A DNA stretch of 64,000 nt, taken from Nipponacmea schrenckii. Lineage: Eukaryota > Mollusca > Gastropoda > Lottiidae. The position numbers and the translations under genes are program-made. The DNA lies in the NCBI GenBank assembly GCA_030562195.1, contig JAUJPP010000003.1:39252602-39316601 (forward strand), written 5' to 3'. This document shows, piece by piece, positions 54,401 through 64,000 of this stretch; the first letter of the stretch is position 1; every line of letters begins with the position of its first letter. Under the pieces are notes generated by a model. That model did not search any database, was not told where the DNA came from, and worked only from the letters and a program-made list of their open reading frames with translations.

Positions 54401-55369
54401 ATTTGTTTTGTATTTCAAACCTGAACAGAATAATAATACTAAAGAACACTGTCAATGCAAAGGAAAGTACGGTGTAAAACCTTCAGAATAAATTCATAAG
54501 CTAGGTCAACAAAAGACCGGTTATCAAAAGTCGGAGATAACTTACGAGTATAGCAACAATTTAGGTCTGAAGAACCACAATTGTAAATTGAACTTTGAAT
54601 TTTGCCTTCTGGACATGGTAAGTTTGCACGGACACATTCTCCATTTTTCTCAAAGATGGAACAAACTGGAAAAATAAAACAGCATATTCACTATATATCA
54701 GTCCTAATCAAGAGCCCTTAGGCAAAGAATAAAAAGAGGGCATACAAAAAATATATTCAAATACCATTGTATAGTGCTTCATATATTAATTGTTTTTCAA
54801 TACTTAATTCATGAACTTATAAACACACTATGTATATTAAGAATACCCTATTTCGCCCAGTTTAAGAATCTTAGTTGTATGCATTCTAAAAGGCACTTTA
54901 GAAATTTATTCATTTTAAGAAAGTATAATCTATCAAAGATAATAACCATAGTTTGTTCTCGTTTCTCGTTTCGACTATATGAAATTAATATGTTAGCGTT
55001 CTTCAGCGGTTCTAATTACATAATTATACTTTAATACATTCAAAATAAGTTTCTTAACTTTGAATTCCTTTATTATATCTGGAATTCCATAAACATTTCA
55101 CGAGATTATTATATACTTTTGCAATTACCCGTAAACTTGAAAGTTATTTTTCAACAGCGACGTCAACTATTTTCTGAAGCCTTTTATTCTTGATATATTG
55201 CAACCAGGAAAACCGGACAAAACATCAGAATGCTGGAAATTGAAGCTTTACGTTGCAAATAAAATGAGGCCGTTTTGAATGAGTGGAATAAAAAACATTA
55301 CTTACATTGAGCTTGAGAGTATGTCAGCCCAAGGGCGACGATAAACATCAAAGTTGTATGGTTCTCCAT
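51489..55369 (-). CDS. Secreted serine-protease homologue with all three catalytic residues replaced
   Basis: Seven exons on the minus strand: 55369-55306, 54665-54546, 53988-53754, 53448-53234, 52811-52656, 52071-51932 and 51665-51489. All introns are GT-AG and phases match; the total is 1107 nt, or 368 residues. Residues 1-21 are a signal peptide (hydrophobic LMFIVALGLTY). Residues 23-59 are a six-cysteine module (C23, C32, C39, C51, C58, C59) with clip/beta-defensin-like spacing ending in CC. A proline-rich linker leads to a chymotrypsin fold: RVFHGN at the activation site, WPWVVSI at 96-102, TSANC where TAAHC is expected (N136 for His57), FNIAVLKL where DIALLKL is expected (N214 for Asp102), and CQGDDGGMVIC where GDSGGP is expected (D313 for Ser195). 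The substrate-binding fold and disulphide cysteines remain. It must be a non-catalytic homologue, like the clip-domain pseudoproteases that act as cofactors or adhesion proteins in invertebrate immunity. An in-frame ATG at 55390 lies at or upstream of the likely transcription start, so 55369 is preferred. Confidence 0.9.
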
Positions 55370-55408
55370 GATGATTACACTGTAATACATCTAATGATTC
55401 GTGAGGTC

Positions 55409-55416
55409 TTATATAG
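55409..55416 (-). promoter_or_regulatory. TATA box of the protease homologue
   Basis: CTATATAAGACC on the minus strand (55408-55418) lies about 43 bases upstream of the start codon at 55369. It would place the transcription start near 55383, leaving a 5' leader of about 15 bases. Confidence 0.6.
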
Positions 55417-55419
55417 CCT

Positions 55420-56664
55420 CTAGATTAGACAATCAGTTTCCATCATTAACAAAAGAAACACACCACCCTCCTATTTTCTAAACAAGGAAGTTCGGAGCTT
55501 GTACATTAAAAGAGGCAATACGTAACAGTTAATCACCACTCCAAATTCAATGAAACTGTTGAATTTGTAAAGTGTAAATATAGCGCTAGTGTGTTATCTG
55601 TCGAGTTTAAATTTAAGACAACAATGTGACCAGCACTTAACCCAAAAAGTAATATTTTAAAGTATATAAGGAAAAGAAAAAAAAATATATAAAATTATAA
55701 AAATAACCATCCCGGATATAAAAAATACCAGAAATAAATCATTAATATTCCAGTTAATGCAAATGAAATACTTATATTCATTTTTCACAAATTGTCATCA
55801 AAAATTGGAAAAGAAAATGAAATCTATACACGGAGCAATACCACCAAGTATCGTGTAATAAATTTATATAAGGTAGTCTCATGTCGACCTTGTATGGATA
55901 TCTTCGAATTCGTTGCAAGGGATATGCGCGCCAAATTGACTAATCACAAGTAACTGTGCTTATCGATAATCTTAAGGTTTTTGTAGATATTGCCAGAGTT
56001 GACGAAATTCAACGATCTAATATATATGATCAAGATGCAGCCATGTATTGATGAAAGGGTATTAACTAGGAATTCGCATTAGGAAATGACGCCTCTCAAT
56101 AGTTTTGAATACAGTGCCACATAGAGCAGTTGAAACAATCGTTATTATTATGACGTTGATATAATGTTGTTGATGCTTCCCAAACTTCTACATGTAGTCT
56201 TTAAGCATCGTATCTCTTGTAAGAGCACTTCAAATATTTCAATTAGTTGGCCTAAGGCACACCTTTGATCTATTTATTTATTTTTCTTATATACTTTGAA
56301 TTAAAATTCTATTTAATAAAGTTTAAACAATTAAATTTAAGTTGAAAAAAAAATGTAGAATGTACAATTGTAGTAGAGTGTGTAGAATTTAATCTGAACT
56401 TGTTTGTATTTTAGTACATCAATCCTATACTCCTACTCGTTCCTTTGTTGACGACATTCCTGATGGGTGAACTCATCTTTACATTTCCTGTTGAGCAACC
56501 GTACAGATTGGTCCATTATATGATCTCTTTTATAAGTTCAAATTTAGCATAGATTTTATTCGAACAAAATTTACATTGTTTTACCATCAAACTCCAGTCG
56601 TAACACTTTGATGTTTCGCTTATAAGTATTCCTTCTTAAAATTAAAATTGCGGTATTTACAAGT

Positions 56665-56668
<4 letters not shown>
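55420..56668. other. Gene-free stretch upstream of the protease homologue
   Basis: A+T-rich sequence with no supported exon or RNA gene. It may hold regulatory sequence for the protease homologue, but no specific site could be assigned. Confidence 0.5.

Positions 56669-56699
<31 letters not shown>
56669..56699. repeat. Poly-T run of about 31 bases
   Basis: An uninterrupted T run directly at the left edge of the satellite. It could be the tail of a minus-strand retroposed sequence, but no body was recognised. Confidence 0.8.
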
Positions 56700-56700
<1 letters not shown>

Positions 56701-59473
56701 TTATGAATAAATAACAAGAATAAGTTTGTGATGTAAATAGTTTTTTTGGAGGTAACAACGCAAAGTTTGTTGTAACAAGGAGTGTTCTCGTGAGCTACAA
56801 CACCGTTTGCTGTAAGTAATGTTCTCATGAGTAGCAATGCTAAGTTTGCTGTAAATAGTATTTTCTGTAATAACAAGTCAGTTTTTGTTGTAATGAGTAA
56901 TGTTTTCGTAGGTAACAAGCCACAGTTTGATGTAAAAAGTGTTTTGAAAGTAACAATAATAAGTTATGTTTTCTTGAGTAAAAATACACAGTTTGTTTAA
57001 AATAGAGTATCCGATAGTTACAAGTCAGGTATGTTGTAATAAGTATTGTTTTGTAAGTAAAAATACACAGTTTATTTCAAATAGAGTATCCGATAGTAAC
57101 ATGTCAGATATGTTGTAATAAGAAATGTTTTCGCGAGTAAAAATACACAGTTTGTTTAAAATAGTGTATCCGATAGTAACAAGTCAGGTATGTTGTAATA
57201 AGTATTGTTTTGTAAGTAAAAATACACAGTTTATTTCAAATAGAGTATCCGATAGTAACATGTCAGATATGTTGTAATAAGAAATGTTTTCGTGAGTAAA
57301 TATACACAGTTTTTTTTAAAATAGTGTATCCGATAGTAACAAGTCAGGTATGTTGTAATAAGTAATGTTTTGTAAGTAAAAATACACAGTTTATTTCAAA
57401 AAGAGTATCCGATAGTAACATGTCAGATATGTTGTAATAAGTATTGTTTTGTAAGTAAAAATACACAGTTTATTTCAAATAGAGTATCCGATAGTAACAT
57501 GTATGTTGTAATAAGAATGTTTTGTAGTAAAAATACACAGTTTATTTAAATAGGTTCCGATAGTAACATAATATGTTAAAAATGTTTTCAGAGTAAAAAT
57601 ACACAGTTTGTTTAAAATAGTGTATCCGATAGTAACAAGTCCGGTATTTTGTAATAAGTATTGTTTTGTGAGTAAAAATACACAGTTTATTTCAAATAGA
57701 GTATCCGATAGTAACATGTCAGATATGTTGTAATAAGAAATGTTTTCGCGAGTAAAAATACACAGTTTGTTTAAAATAGTGTATCCGATAGTAACAAGTC
57801 CGGTATGTTGTAATAAGTATTGTTTTGTGAGTAAAAATACACAGTTTATTTCAAATAGAGTATCCGATAGTAACATGTCAGATATGTTGTAATAAGAAAT
57901 GTTTTCGCGAGTAAAAATACACAGTTTATTTAAAATAGTGTATTCGATAGTAACAAGTCAGGTATATTGTAATAAGTAATGTTTTGTGAGTAAAAATACA
58001 CAGTTTATTTCAAATAGAGTATCCGATAGTAACATGTCTGGTATGTTGTAATAATTCTTGTTTTCGTGAATAAAAATACACAGTTTGTTTAAAATAGTGT
58101 TCCGATAGTAACAAGTCAGGTATGTTGTAATAAGTAATGTTTTGTGAGTAAAAATACACAGTTTATTTCAAATAGATATTCGATAGTAAAAATGTCAGGT
58201 ATGTTGTAATAAGTAATGTTTTGTGAGTAAAAATACACAGTTTATTTCAAATAGAGTATCCGATAGTAACAAGTCAGATATGTTGTAATAAGAAATGTTT
58301 TGGGAGTAAAAATACACAGTTTATTTCAAATAGAGTATCCGATAGTAACATGTCAGATATGTTGTAATAAGAAATGTTTTGTGAGTAAAAATACACAGTT
58401 TATTTCAAATAGAGTATCCGATAGTAACAAGTCAGATATGTTGTAATAAGAAATGTTTTGGGAGTAAAAATACACAGTTTATTTCAAATAGAGTATCCGA
58501 TAGTAACAGGTCAGATATGTTGTAATAAGAAATGTTTTGTGAGTAAAAATACACAGTTTATTTCAAATAGAGTATCCGATAGTAACATGTCAGATATGTT
58601 GTAATAAGAAATGTTTTGGGAGTAAAAATACACAGTTTATTTCAAATAGAGTATCCGATAGTAACAAGTCAGGTATGTTGTAATAAGAAATGTTTTGTGA
58701 GTAAGAATACACAGTTTATTTCAAATAGAGTATCCGATAGTAACAAGTCAGATATGTTGTAATAAGAAATGTTTTGGGAGTAAAAATACACAGTTTATTT
58801 CAAATAGAGTATCCGATAGTAACAAGTCAGATATGTTGTAATAAGAAATGTTTTGGGAGTAAAAATACACAGTTTATTTCAAATAGAGTATCCGATAGTA
58901 ACATGTCAGATATGTTGTAATAAGAAATCTTTTGTGAGTAAAAATACACAGTTTATTTCAAATAGATTATCCGATAGTAACATGTCAGATATGTTGTAAT
59001 AAGAAATGTTTTCGCGAGTAAAAATACACAGTTTATTTCAAATAGTGTATCCGATAGTAACAAGTCCGGTATGTAATAATTCTTGTTTTCGTGAATAAAA
59101 ATACACAGTTTGTTTTAAATAGTGTATCCGATAGTAACATGCCAGATATGTTGTAATAAGTAATGTTTTGGGAGTAAAAATACACAGTTTATTTCAAATA
59201 GTGTATCCGATAGTAACAAGTCCGGTATGTTGTAATAATTATTGTTTTCGTGAATAAAAATACACAGTTTGTTTAAAATAGTGTATCCGATAGTAACATG
59301 TCAGATATGTTGTAATAAGTAATGTTTTGGGAGTAAGAATACACAGTTTATTTCAAATAGAGTATCCGATAGTAACAAGTCCGGTATGTTGTAATAATTA
59401 TTGTTTTCGTGAATAAAAATACACAGTTTGTTTAAAATAGTGTATCCGATAGTAACAAGTTAGTTATGTTGTG
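56700..59473 (+). repeat. 79-bp higher-order satellite array, left part
   Basis: About 30 units of roughly 79 bp. Each has a half with GAGTAAAAATACACAGTTTA and AATAGAGTATCCGATAG, and a half with TAACATGTCAGATATGTTG and TAATAAGAAATGTTTTG. The two halves resemble each other and behave as diverged 40-bp monomers. 56700-56940 at the left edge has simpler, more diverged monomers (GTAACAAGTCAGTTTGTTG-like). Unit types alternate (GTTTGTTTAAAATAGTG against GTTTATTTCAAATAGAG), giving a longer-range pattern. Open frames across it are by-products. Confidence 0.92.
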
Positions 59474-59477
59474 TTAA
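59474..59477. other. TTAA target-site duplication (left)
   Basis: TTAA at 59474-59477 and again at 61363-61366 brackets the transposon inserted into the satellite. The satellite continues on both sides. Confidence 0.8.
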
Positions 59478-61362
59478 AGTGTATGGAAAGTCTTCATTTG
59501 GTTAACTTTCGTTTTTGATAAATAATTCATGATTGAATTGAATGCCACTATCCTTTTCGCGGAAAAAATATTCGTGGGGGTGCAAAAGTGACATTTTGAT
59601 GGGGAATCGATGATTTGTACGGAAAACCCCGAGCACGTTCCGGAAATAGCCGAATGTACGCTAATGTATGCGTGACGTAGATTATGGACTTGACGCGGTG
59701 GTATCTTGGAACGCTACACTGACAGATAAACAAACATGACGGGCGTTATGTATTATAATAATTATAACAACGAGAACGATTCTCCAAACACTCGCAATTC
59801 ATCTTAGTCCGAAGAGGAAGAAGATTAATATGAAATGTTTGGGGGTGTGGTGGGCTACAAGTTCGATCCAATCCTCGGGAAGGGGAGAATTACGGTGAAA
59901 GACGGCGCCTTGAAATCAGCCCTTTTCAGTTGTACAAATTGGACCCATTGTCTTCGGAGCCCAAAGTTGTATAAATTGTATCTTTTGGGAATACCAGTCG
60001 AGTTAACATGGACCCAATATATATTATTAAAATAAAGGTGATATCTTAAATACCTTTTGTTTTCGAATTCCCATCATGCGATCGGAACTTCTTTTAAACA
60101 TGATTTCGGTAGTAAGCGAGATCAGCGGTAGATTGTTTTTCCCCGGTTGGAAATTCCTTTATTAGACATGGTTTCGGTAAATCTAGGCCCGATTAAACGA
60201 TTAACAAACTAATTAATTAATAATGAAAACAATAACTGATACGTCTGATCGGAACTTGTTTTAAACCTAGATCAGCGGTAATGTACTTGTCCAATGTCCG
60301 ACTTATGAAATTTTGTTTGTCAGCACATTTTATGGATAGCGTTGCACTTGTTTGACAGTCTGTTTGGAATTTGCGGCGCTCGATGCTTTCTTCGTATCAT
60401 TTTCTATTGAAATCATAGAGGAGGTGTCGACCCTGGAGCAAAAATCGAATGCATCCACCTCACAGATTCGCGTATATATGCACTGCTCACGTAATGTCCT
60501 TTACCATTTAAAAAGACAAAAACCGCCCAACAAAATTCTAAATTGCTATCCATTTTCGACCTATAGAGCAGAAAACTACTATTCAATAAATGAATTAATT
60601 CGGACGATTGATAATCCATTAATTAACAATGATCAGCTATCATTTAAATAACGGAAAGATCAGAGGCATTTGAACTTTGATATCTACAAACCGAAATTAT
60701 AATATAATGATAAGCTGATATAAATAGACATATCTTTTATTGTTCAATCAGATTAAATTGTCCACATGTATCGATGTTTCCTTCATAGATTTATTCTCCA
60801 ACAAGATGTGATTTATCCATGTTTTCACGGCTATATTGTTTTAACCAGAGGCAACAGGAATTTAAATAAAATAATTAATAACCTCTGTTTGAATGACATA
60901 AAAAAATCGGCATCGGTAAATATGTCCCCGCCAGGGACTATTGGAGAATATTGTCTCCGAGTTGATTTTTTTCGCCGAGTTAACTAACAAAATTGTGTCT
61001 CCCGATTGATATGTGACCGAGTTGACCAAGTACCTCTTTTGGAAAGCTGTGTAAACTGTTTTCTTTACAGCTATTACTGCAAAATTGCGCGACACAGTGC
61101 TTCGGCATTTTGATGTAAATATTGTAGTCAACAATAACGTAGCCTATCAAGGTTCCAAAATTGACGTCATGCGGTCATGTGATCAAAACGACGTAATGGC
61201 GGACTGTTTTTGTAAGCAAACAAGAATTAAACACAAAACGTCTTTGTTTGTCTTATGCATGTATCTTTATTATCGATTATAAGATTGGAATTGGATACAA
61301 TAGGCTATATAGAAACATTCACGGTAGGTGTCAAGTGGTCCATAATTGACTTTCCATACACT
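59478..61362. mobile_element. TTAA-flanked DNA transposon, 1885 bp, non-autonomous
   Basis: Perfect 15-bp terminal inverted repeats, AGTGTATGGAAAGTC at 59478-59492 and its complement at 61348-61362, are flanked by TTAA. TTAA duplication is typical of piggyBac and Kolobok families; the ends do not start with the CCC of piggyBac, so Kolobok or an unnamed family is more likely. No transposase is recognised; only a broken frame remains at 59736-60035. Internal blocks with GATCGGAACTT and GATCAGCGGTA recur near 60070-60290. Confidence 0.82.
59736..60035 (+). pseudogene. Broken frame of a transposon-borne protein, unknown function
   Basis: From the ATG at 59736 one frame reads through an N/Y-rich start, a TAG, an acidic SEEEED block, a TAA, then YEMFGGVVGYKFDP and onward to a TAA near 60033. 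The acidic stretch followed by a glycine/aromatic G-x-x-GY-x-F-x-P block looks like the N-terminus of a protein carried by DNA transposons, but I cannot name it. Two in-frame stops and a truncated C-terminus make it a relic. Confidence 0.4.
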
Positions 61363-61366
61363 TTAA

Positions 61367-61720
61367 GTAACGTTTTCGTGAGTAAAAATACACAGTTCGT
61401 TTTAAATAGTATATCCGATAGTAACAAGTCAGGTATGTTGTAATAAGTAATGTTTTCGTGAGTAAAAATACACAGTTCGTTTTAAATAGTGTTTCCGATC
61501 GTAACAAGTCAGGTATGTTGTAATGATTATTGTTTTCGTGAGTAAAAATACACAGTTTGTTTTAAATAGTGTATCTGATAGTGAAATGTCAAGTATGTTG
61601 TAATAAGTAATGTTCTCGTGATTAACAAGACACAATTTGTTGTAAGAAGTAATATTTTCGGTCATTACAGTCATAGTATAGGTCAATGAGAACTGGTTTT
61701 CAGACATAACAAGTCAAAAA
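61367..61720 (+). repeat. Satellite array, right part
   Basis: It continues the 79-bp array after the transposon for about three units (GAGTAAAAATACACAGTTCG and CCGATAGTAACAAGTCAGG). From about 61600 it ends in simpler, diverged monomers, mirroring the left edge. Confidence 0.88.
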
Positions 61721-61992
61721 AATGTGCTATATCAGCAGTATCAGCTTTGTTTGCAGTGATTTACAGTTTTTACCCTAGTAAAGGGTATATAATGTACGTC
61801 GGCGTACAGCCAAAGTTTTGATCATGCAAACAAATTTCAGCGTATTCGGACATGAATTTTACGCTCCCCATACGCTCCTCATACCCTAAACACGCAAGAC
61901 AGGAAAGGTAGCGTTAGAGAAGCGTATAATGAACTTACGAATGACAAACGTTATGATGGAAGTTCTAACGACAATCTAACGTATACAACTTA
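61721..61992. other. Spacer with repeat-like blocks
   Basis: It contains TATATAATGTACGTCGGCGTAC and ACGCTCCCCATACGCTCC, which look like part of a dispersed element. No gene seen. It ends in AACTTA (61987-61992), the left target duplication of the foldback element. Confidence 0.5.
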
Positions 61993-63914
61993 TATGGAAG
62001 ACAATCCCTGCCAATATTAATCATTCTTAATGAATAATTCGGTGCCAAACATTAGTACAGTAAAATCAACATTTGTACGCTTAATTTTACATTTGTTCGC
62101 TAAATCAATAATTTGTTGTTAAAAATTTATCATTCGAATAAAGAATATTACTGAACAAATTAACGATCAAGCCGAACTAATAATGCCCACTTCATAACGC
62201 CGAATGAAGTTTACCGAACAAATGTTGAAAAACATTTCTCGCATTTCACAAGAACTATATCATTATGACGACAAGTGGCGCTGCTCAATTTGAGCTAGGG
62301 CCTCGTCCCTATTTGTCTGGCCAATTTTTATGGCCGGCCAGTGGCTGTGTACAAAGTAAAGAATCTTATTATGAATTCCAATTTTATGATAAAAAGCGAA
62401 GTTTTTAATCAAACTCTTGGTACTCTTTATTCGTGGAATGTGAGATTTTGAGATAAATATGGTGCCTATAATGTTTTGAAAAATGGCAATTTTTGTACAG
62501 TCCACAGTGATGGTGGGGGGATAGATATTTTGGATTGGCAAAATCCCAACAACGTGGTTTCTTCAGACGTATCTAATATCTAAAATTCCAATATAGTAGT
62601 ATTTTCATGCCAAGCAGAGTTACTGGCCAGTTAGAGATGAAAACTCTTCAAGGCCAATTTTCTGAAAAATGGCTAATTTTTTAACAGTCCACGCTGATGG
62701 TGGTGGGGTATATTTTTTGTTGGAATTTGGTAGAATCCTAACCACATGGTACCTTCATACCCGAGAATAAATAAAAAATTCCAAAGAAAAAGTATTTTTA
62801 TGCCAAACTTTGTTACTGGTCAGTCAGTCATGAAGAATCACCATGGCCAATTTTTGAAAAATGGACAATTTTTGAATAGTCCACGCTGATGGTGGTGGGG
62901 TATATTTTTTGATGGAATTGGCAGAATCCTAACCACAAAATGCCTTAAGACCTGTAAATATCCCAAAAATTCCAATATAATGGTCTTTTCATGCCAAACT
63001 CAGTGACTGGCCAGTCATTTATACCTGTGAATAAATCAAAAATTCCAAAGAAATAGTATTTTAATGCCAAACTTTGTTACTGGCCAGTCAGTGATGAAGA
63101 CTCTTCATGGCCAATTTTTGAAAAAATGAACAATGTTAGAAAAGTACACGCTGATGATGGAATTGGCAGAATCCGAACCAAATATTGGCCTCAGCCCTTA
63201 ATGCTCCACCAACATCAGCGTGGACTGTTAAAAATTTGGCAATTTTTCAAAAATCGGCCATGAAGAGTCCTCATCTCTAACTGGCCAGTAACTAAGCTTG
63301 GCATGAAAATACTATTATATATTCACAGGTCTGAAGAAACCATGTTGTTGGGATTTTGCCAATTCCATCAAAATATCTGCCGCCCCCCCCCCCAACATCA
63401 CTGTGGACTGTACAAAAATTGGCCATTTTTCAAAACATTATAGGCACCATATTTTTCTCAAAATCTCACATTCCCATGAATAAAGAGGTCCAAGAGTTTG
63501 ATTTAAAAATTCGCTTTTTATCATAAAATTGGAATTCATAATAAGATTCTTTACTTTGTACACAGCCATTGGCCCGGGCCCTAAAAATTGGCCAGACAAA
63601 TAGGTACGAAGCCCCAACTCAAATTGAGCAGCGCCACTTGTCGTCATAATGATATCGTTCTCATGAAATGCGAGAAATATTTTTCAACATTTGTTCGGTA
63701 AACTTCATTCGGCGTTATGAAGTGGGCATTATTAGTTCGGCTTGATTATTTGTTCAGTAATATTCTTTTTCGAATGATAAATTTTTAACAACAAATTATG
63801 AATTTAGCGAACCAATGTCAAATTAAGCGTACAAATGTTGATTTTACTGTACTAATGTTTGGCACCGAATTATTCATTAAGAATGATTAATTTTGGCAGG
63901 GATTGTCTTCCATA
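61993..63914. mobile_element. Foldback element with arms of about 730 bp
   Basis: The left arm begins TATGGAAGACAATCCCTGCC and the right arm ends with its complement at 63914. The arms match in inverted orientation over about 61993-62720 and 63185-63914 with moderate divergence. AACTTA at 61987-61992 and 63915-63920 is a 6-bp target duplication. The centre (about 62700-63180) holds direct repeats of roughly 180-200 bp containing GGCCAATTTTTGAAAAATGG, CCACGCTGATGGTGGTGG and TGGCAGAATCCTAACCAC. There is no coding gene. A fragment of the same family lies at 6890-7090. Confidence 0.85.
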
Positions 63915-63920
63915 AACTTA

Positions 63921-64000
63921 TGCCTATCGTTTTCTCAGAGTTTAGCCAACATATTCCATGCGTATTTTCAGTGTATGGCGGGTTTATTCAGCTCTACATT
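63921..64000. other. Window end
   Basis: Eighty bases with no recognisable feature. Confidence 0.5.

Noticed and set aside
56571..56918. 115-residue minus-strand frame with a lysine run
   Set aside because: The run is the poly-T tract at 56669-56699 and the rest is satellite edge.
57475..57876. 133-residue minus-strand repeat protein
   Set aside because: It is a by-product of the 79-bp satellite.
56700..59473. CRISPR-like regular repeats
   Set aside because: Units are contiguous 79-bp satellite copies without unique spacers, in an animal genome.

Overview
The window looks like nuclear DNA of an animal, probably a lophotrochozoan and most likely a mollusc. It is A+T-rich. It holds genes split by GT-AG introns, a FYCO1-like FYVE/coiled-coil gene, an extracellular chymotrypsin-fold gene, a class A neuropeptide GPCR exon, 28S rDNA pieces carrying the universally conserved sarcin-ricin loop, and many retroelements and minisatellites. 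Nothing bacterial is present (no operons, no ribosome binding sites). The species cannot be named from this. The 28S copies share the same departures from the usual animal sequence, which would fit a lineage with fast-evolving rDNA. Two 500-base runs of N (17430-17929 and 43133-43632) are assembly gaps.

Layout. 1-17.4 kb is repeat-rich and gene-poor: a possible last exon with half a MYND finger (616-728), a LINE reverse-transcriptase fragment between 40-bp direct repeats (2649-3328), a possible exon (3593-3812, minus), several minisatellites, an old Penelope-like element relic (13980-15080, minus) and a TTCGTTA-rich array running into a dispersed 570-bp repeat. 17.9-24.7 kb is copy A of a segmental duplication made of a 52-bp minisatellite, a G-rich array and unique sequence; a young, nearly intact Ty3/gypsy element (18307-23022) sits in it. 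24.8-28.2 kb has a 28S rDNA fragment, a perfect five-unit heat-shock-element motif, a GPCR exon and dispersed repeats. 28.2-34.0 kb is an eight-exon FYVE/coiled-coil gene. 34.6-39.1 kb is copy B of the duplication, carrying a different insertion (35010-37135) and preserving the empty site of the gypsy element. 39.2-43.1 kb is a decayed gypsy pol fused to 28S rDNA pieces in opposite orientations. 44.2-50.7 kb is a recent three-copy complex of a GIY-YIG reverse-transcriptase (Penelope-like) element, with one copy inverted head-to-head against a truncated copy that precedes an intact one. 51.4-55.4 kb is a seven-exon secreted serine-protease homologue whose three catalytic residues are all replaced. 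56.7-61.7 kb is a 79-bp higher-order satellite interrupted by a TTAA-flanked DNA transposon. 61.99-63.91 kb is a foldback element with arms of about 730 bp and a 6-bp target duplication.

How it works together. The host genes do not form a visible pathway. The FYVE protein should act on PI3P-bearing endosomes or autophagosomes, and the protease homologue should be secreted. The rest records mobile-element activity. Several insertions can be read base by base because target duplications or an empty paralogous site survive.

The most interesting points are the triple-dead protease homologue with an N-terminal six-cysteine knot, the single in-frame stop between gag and pol of the young gypsy element, the head-to-head Penelope-like complex, the dimeric satellite with simpler monomers at its edges, and the orphan GPCR exon just downstream of the heat-shock elements.
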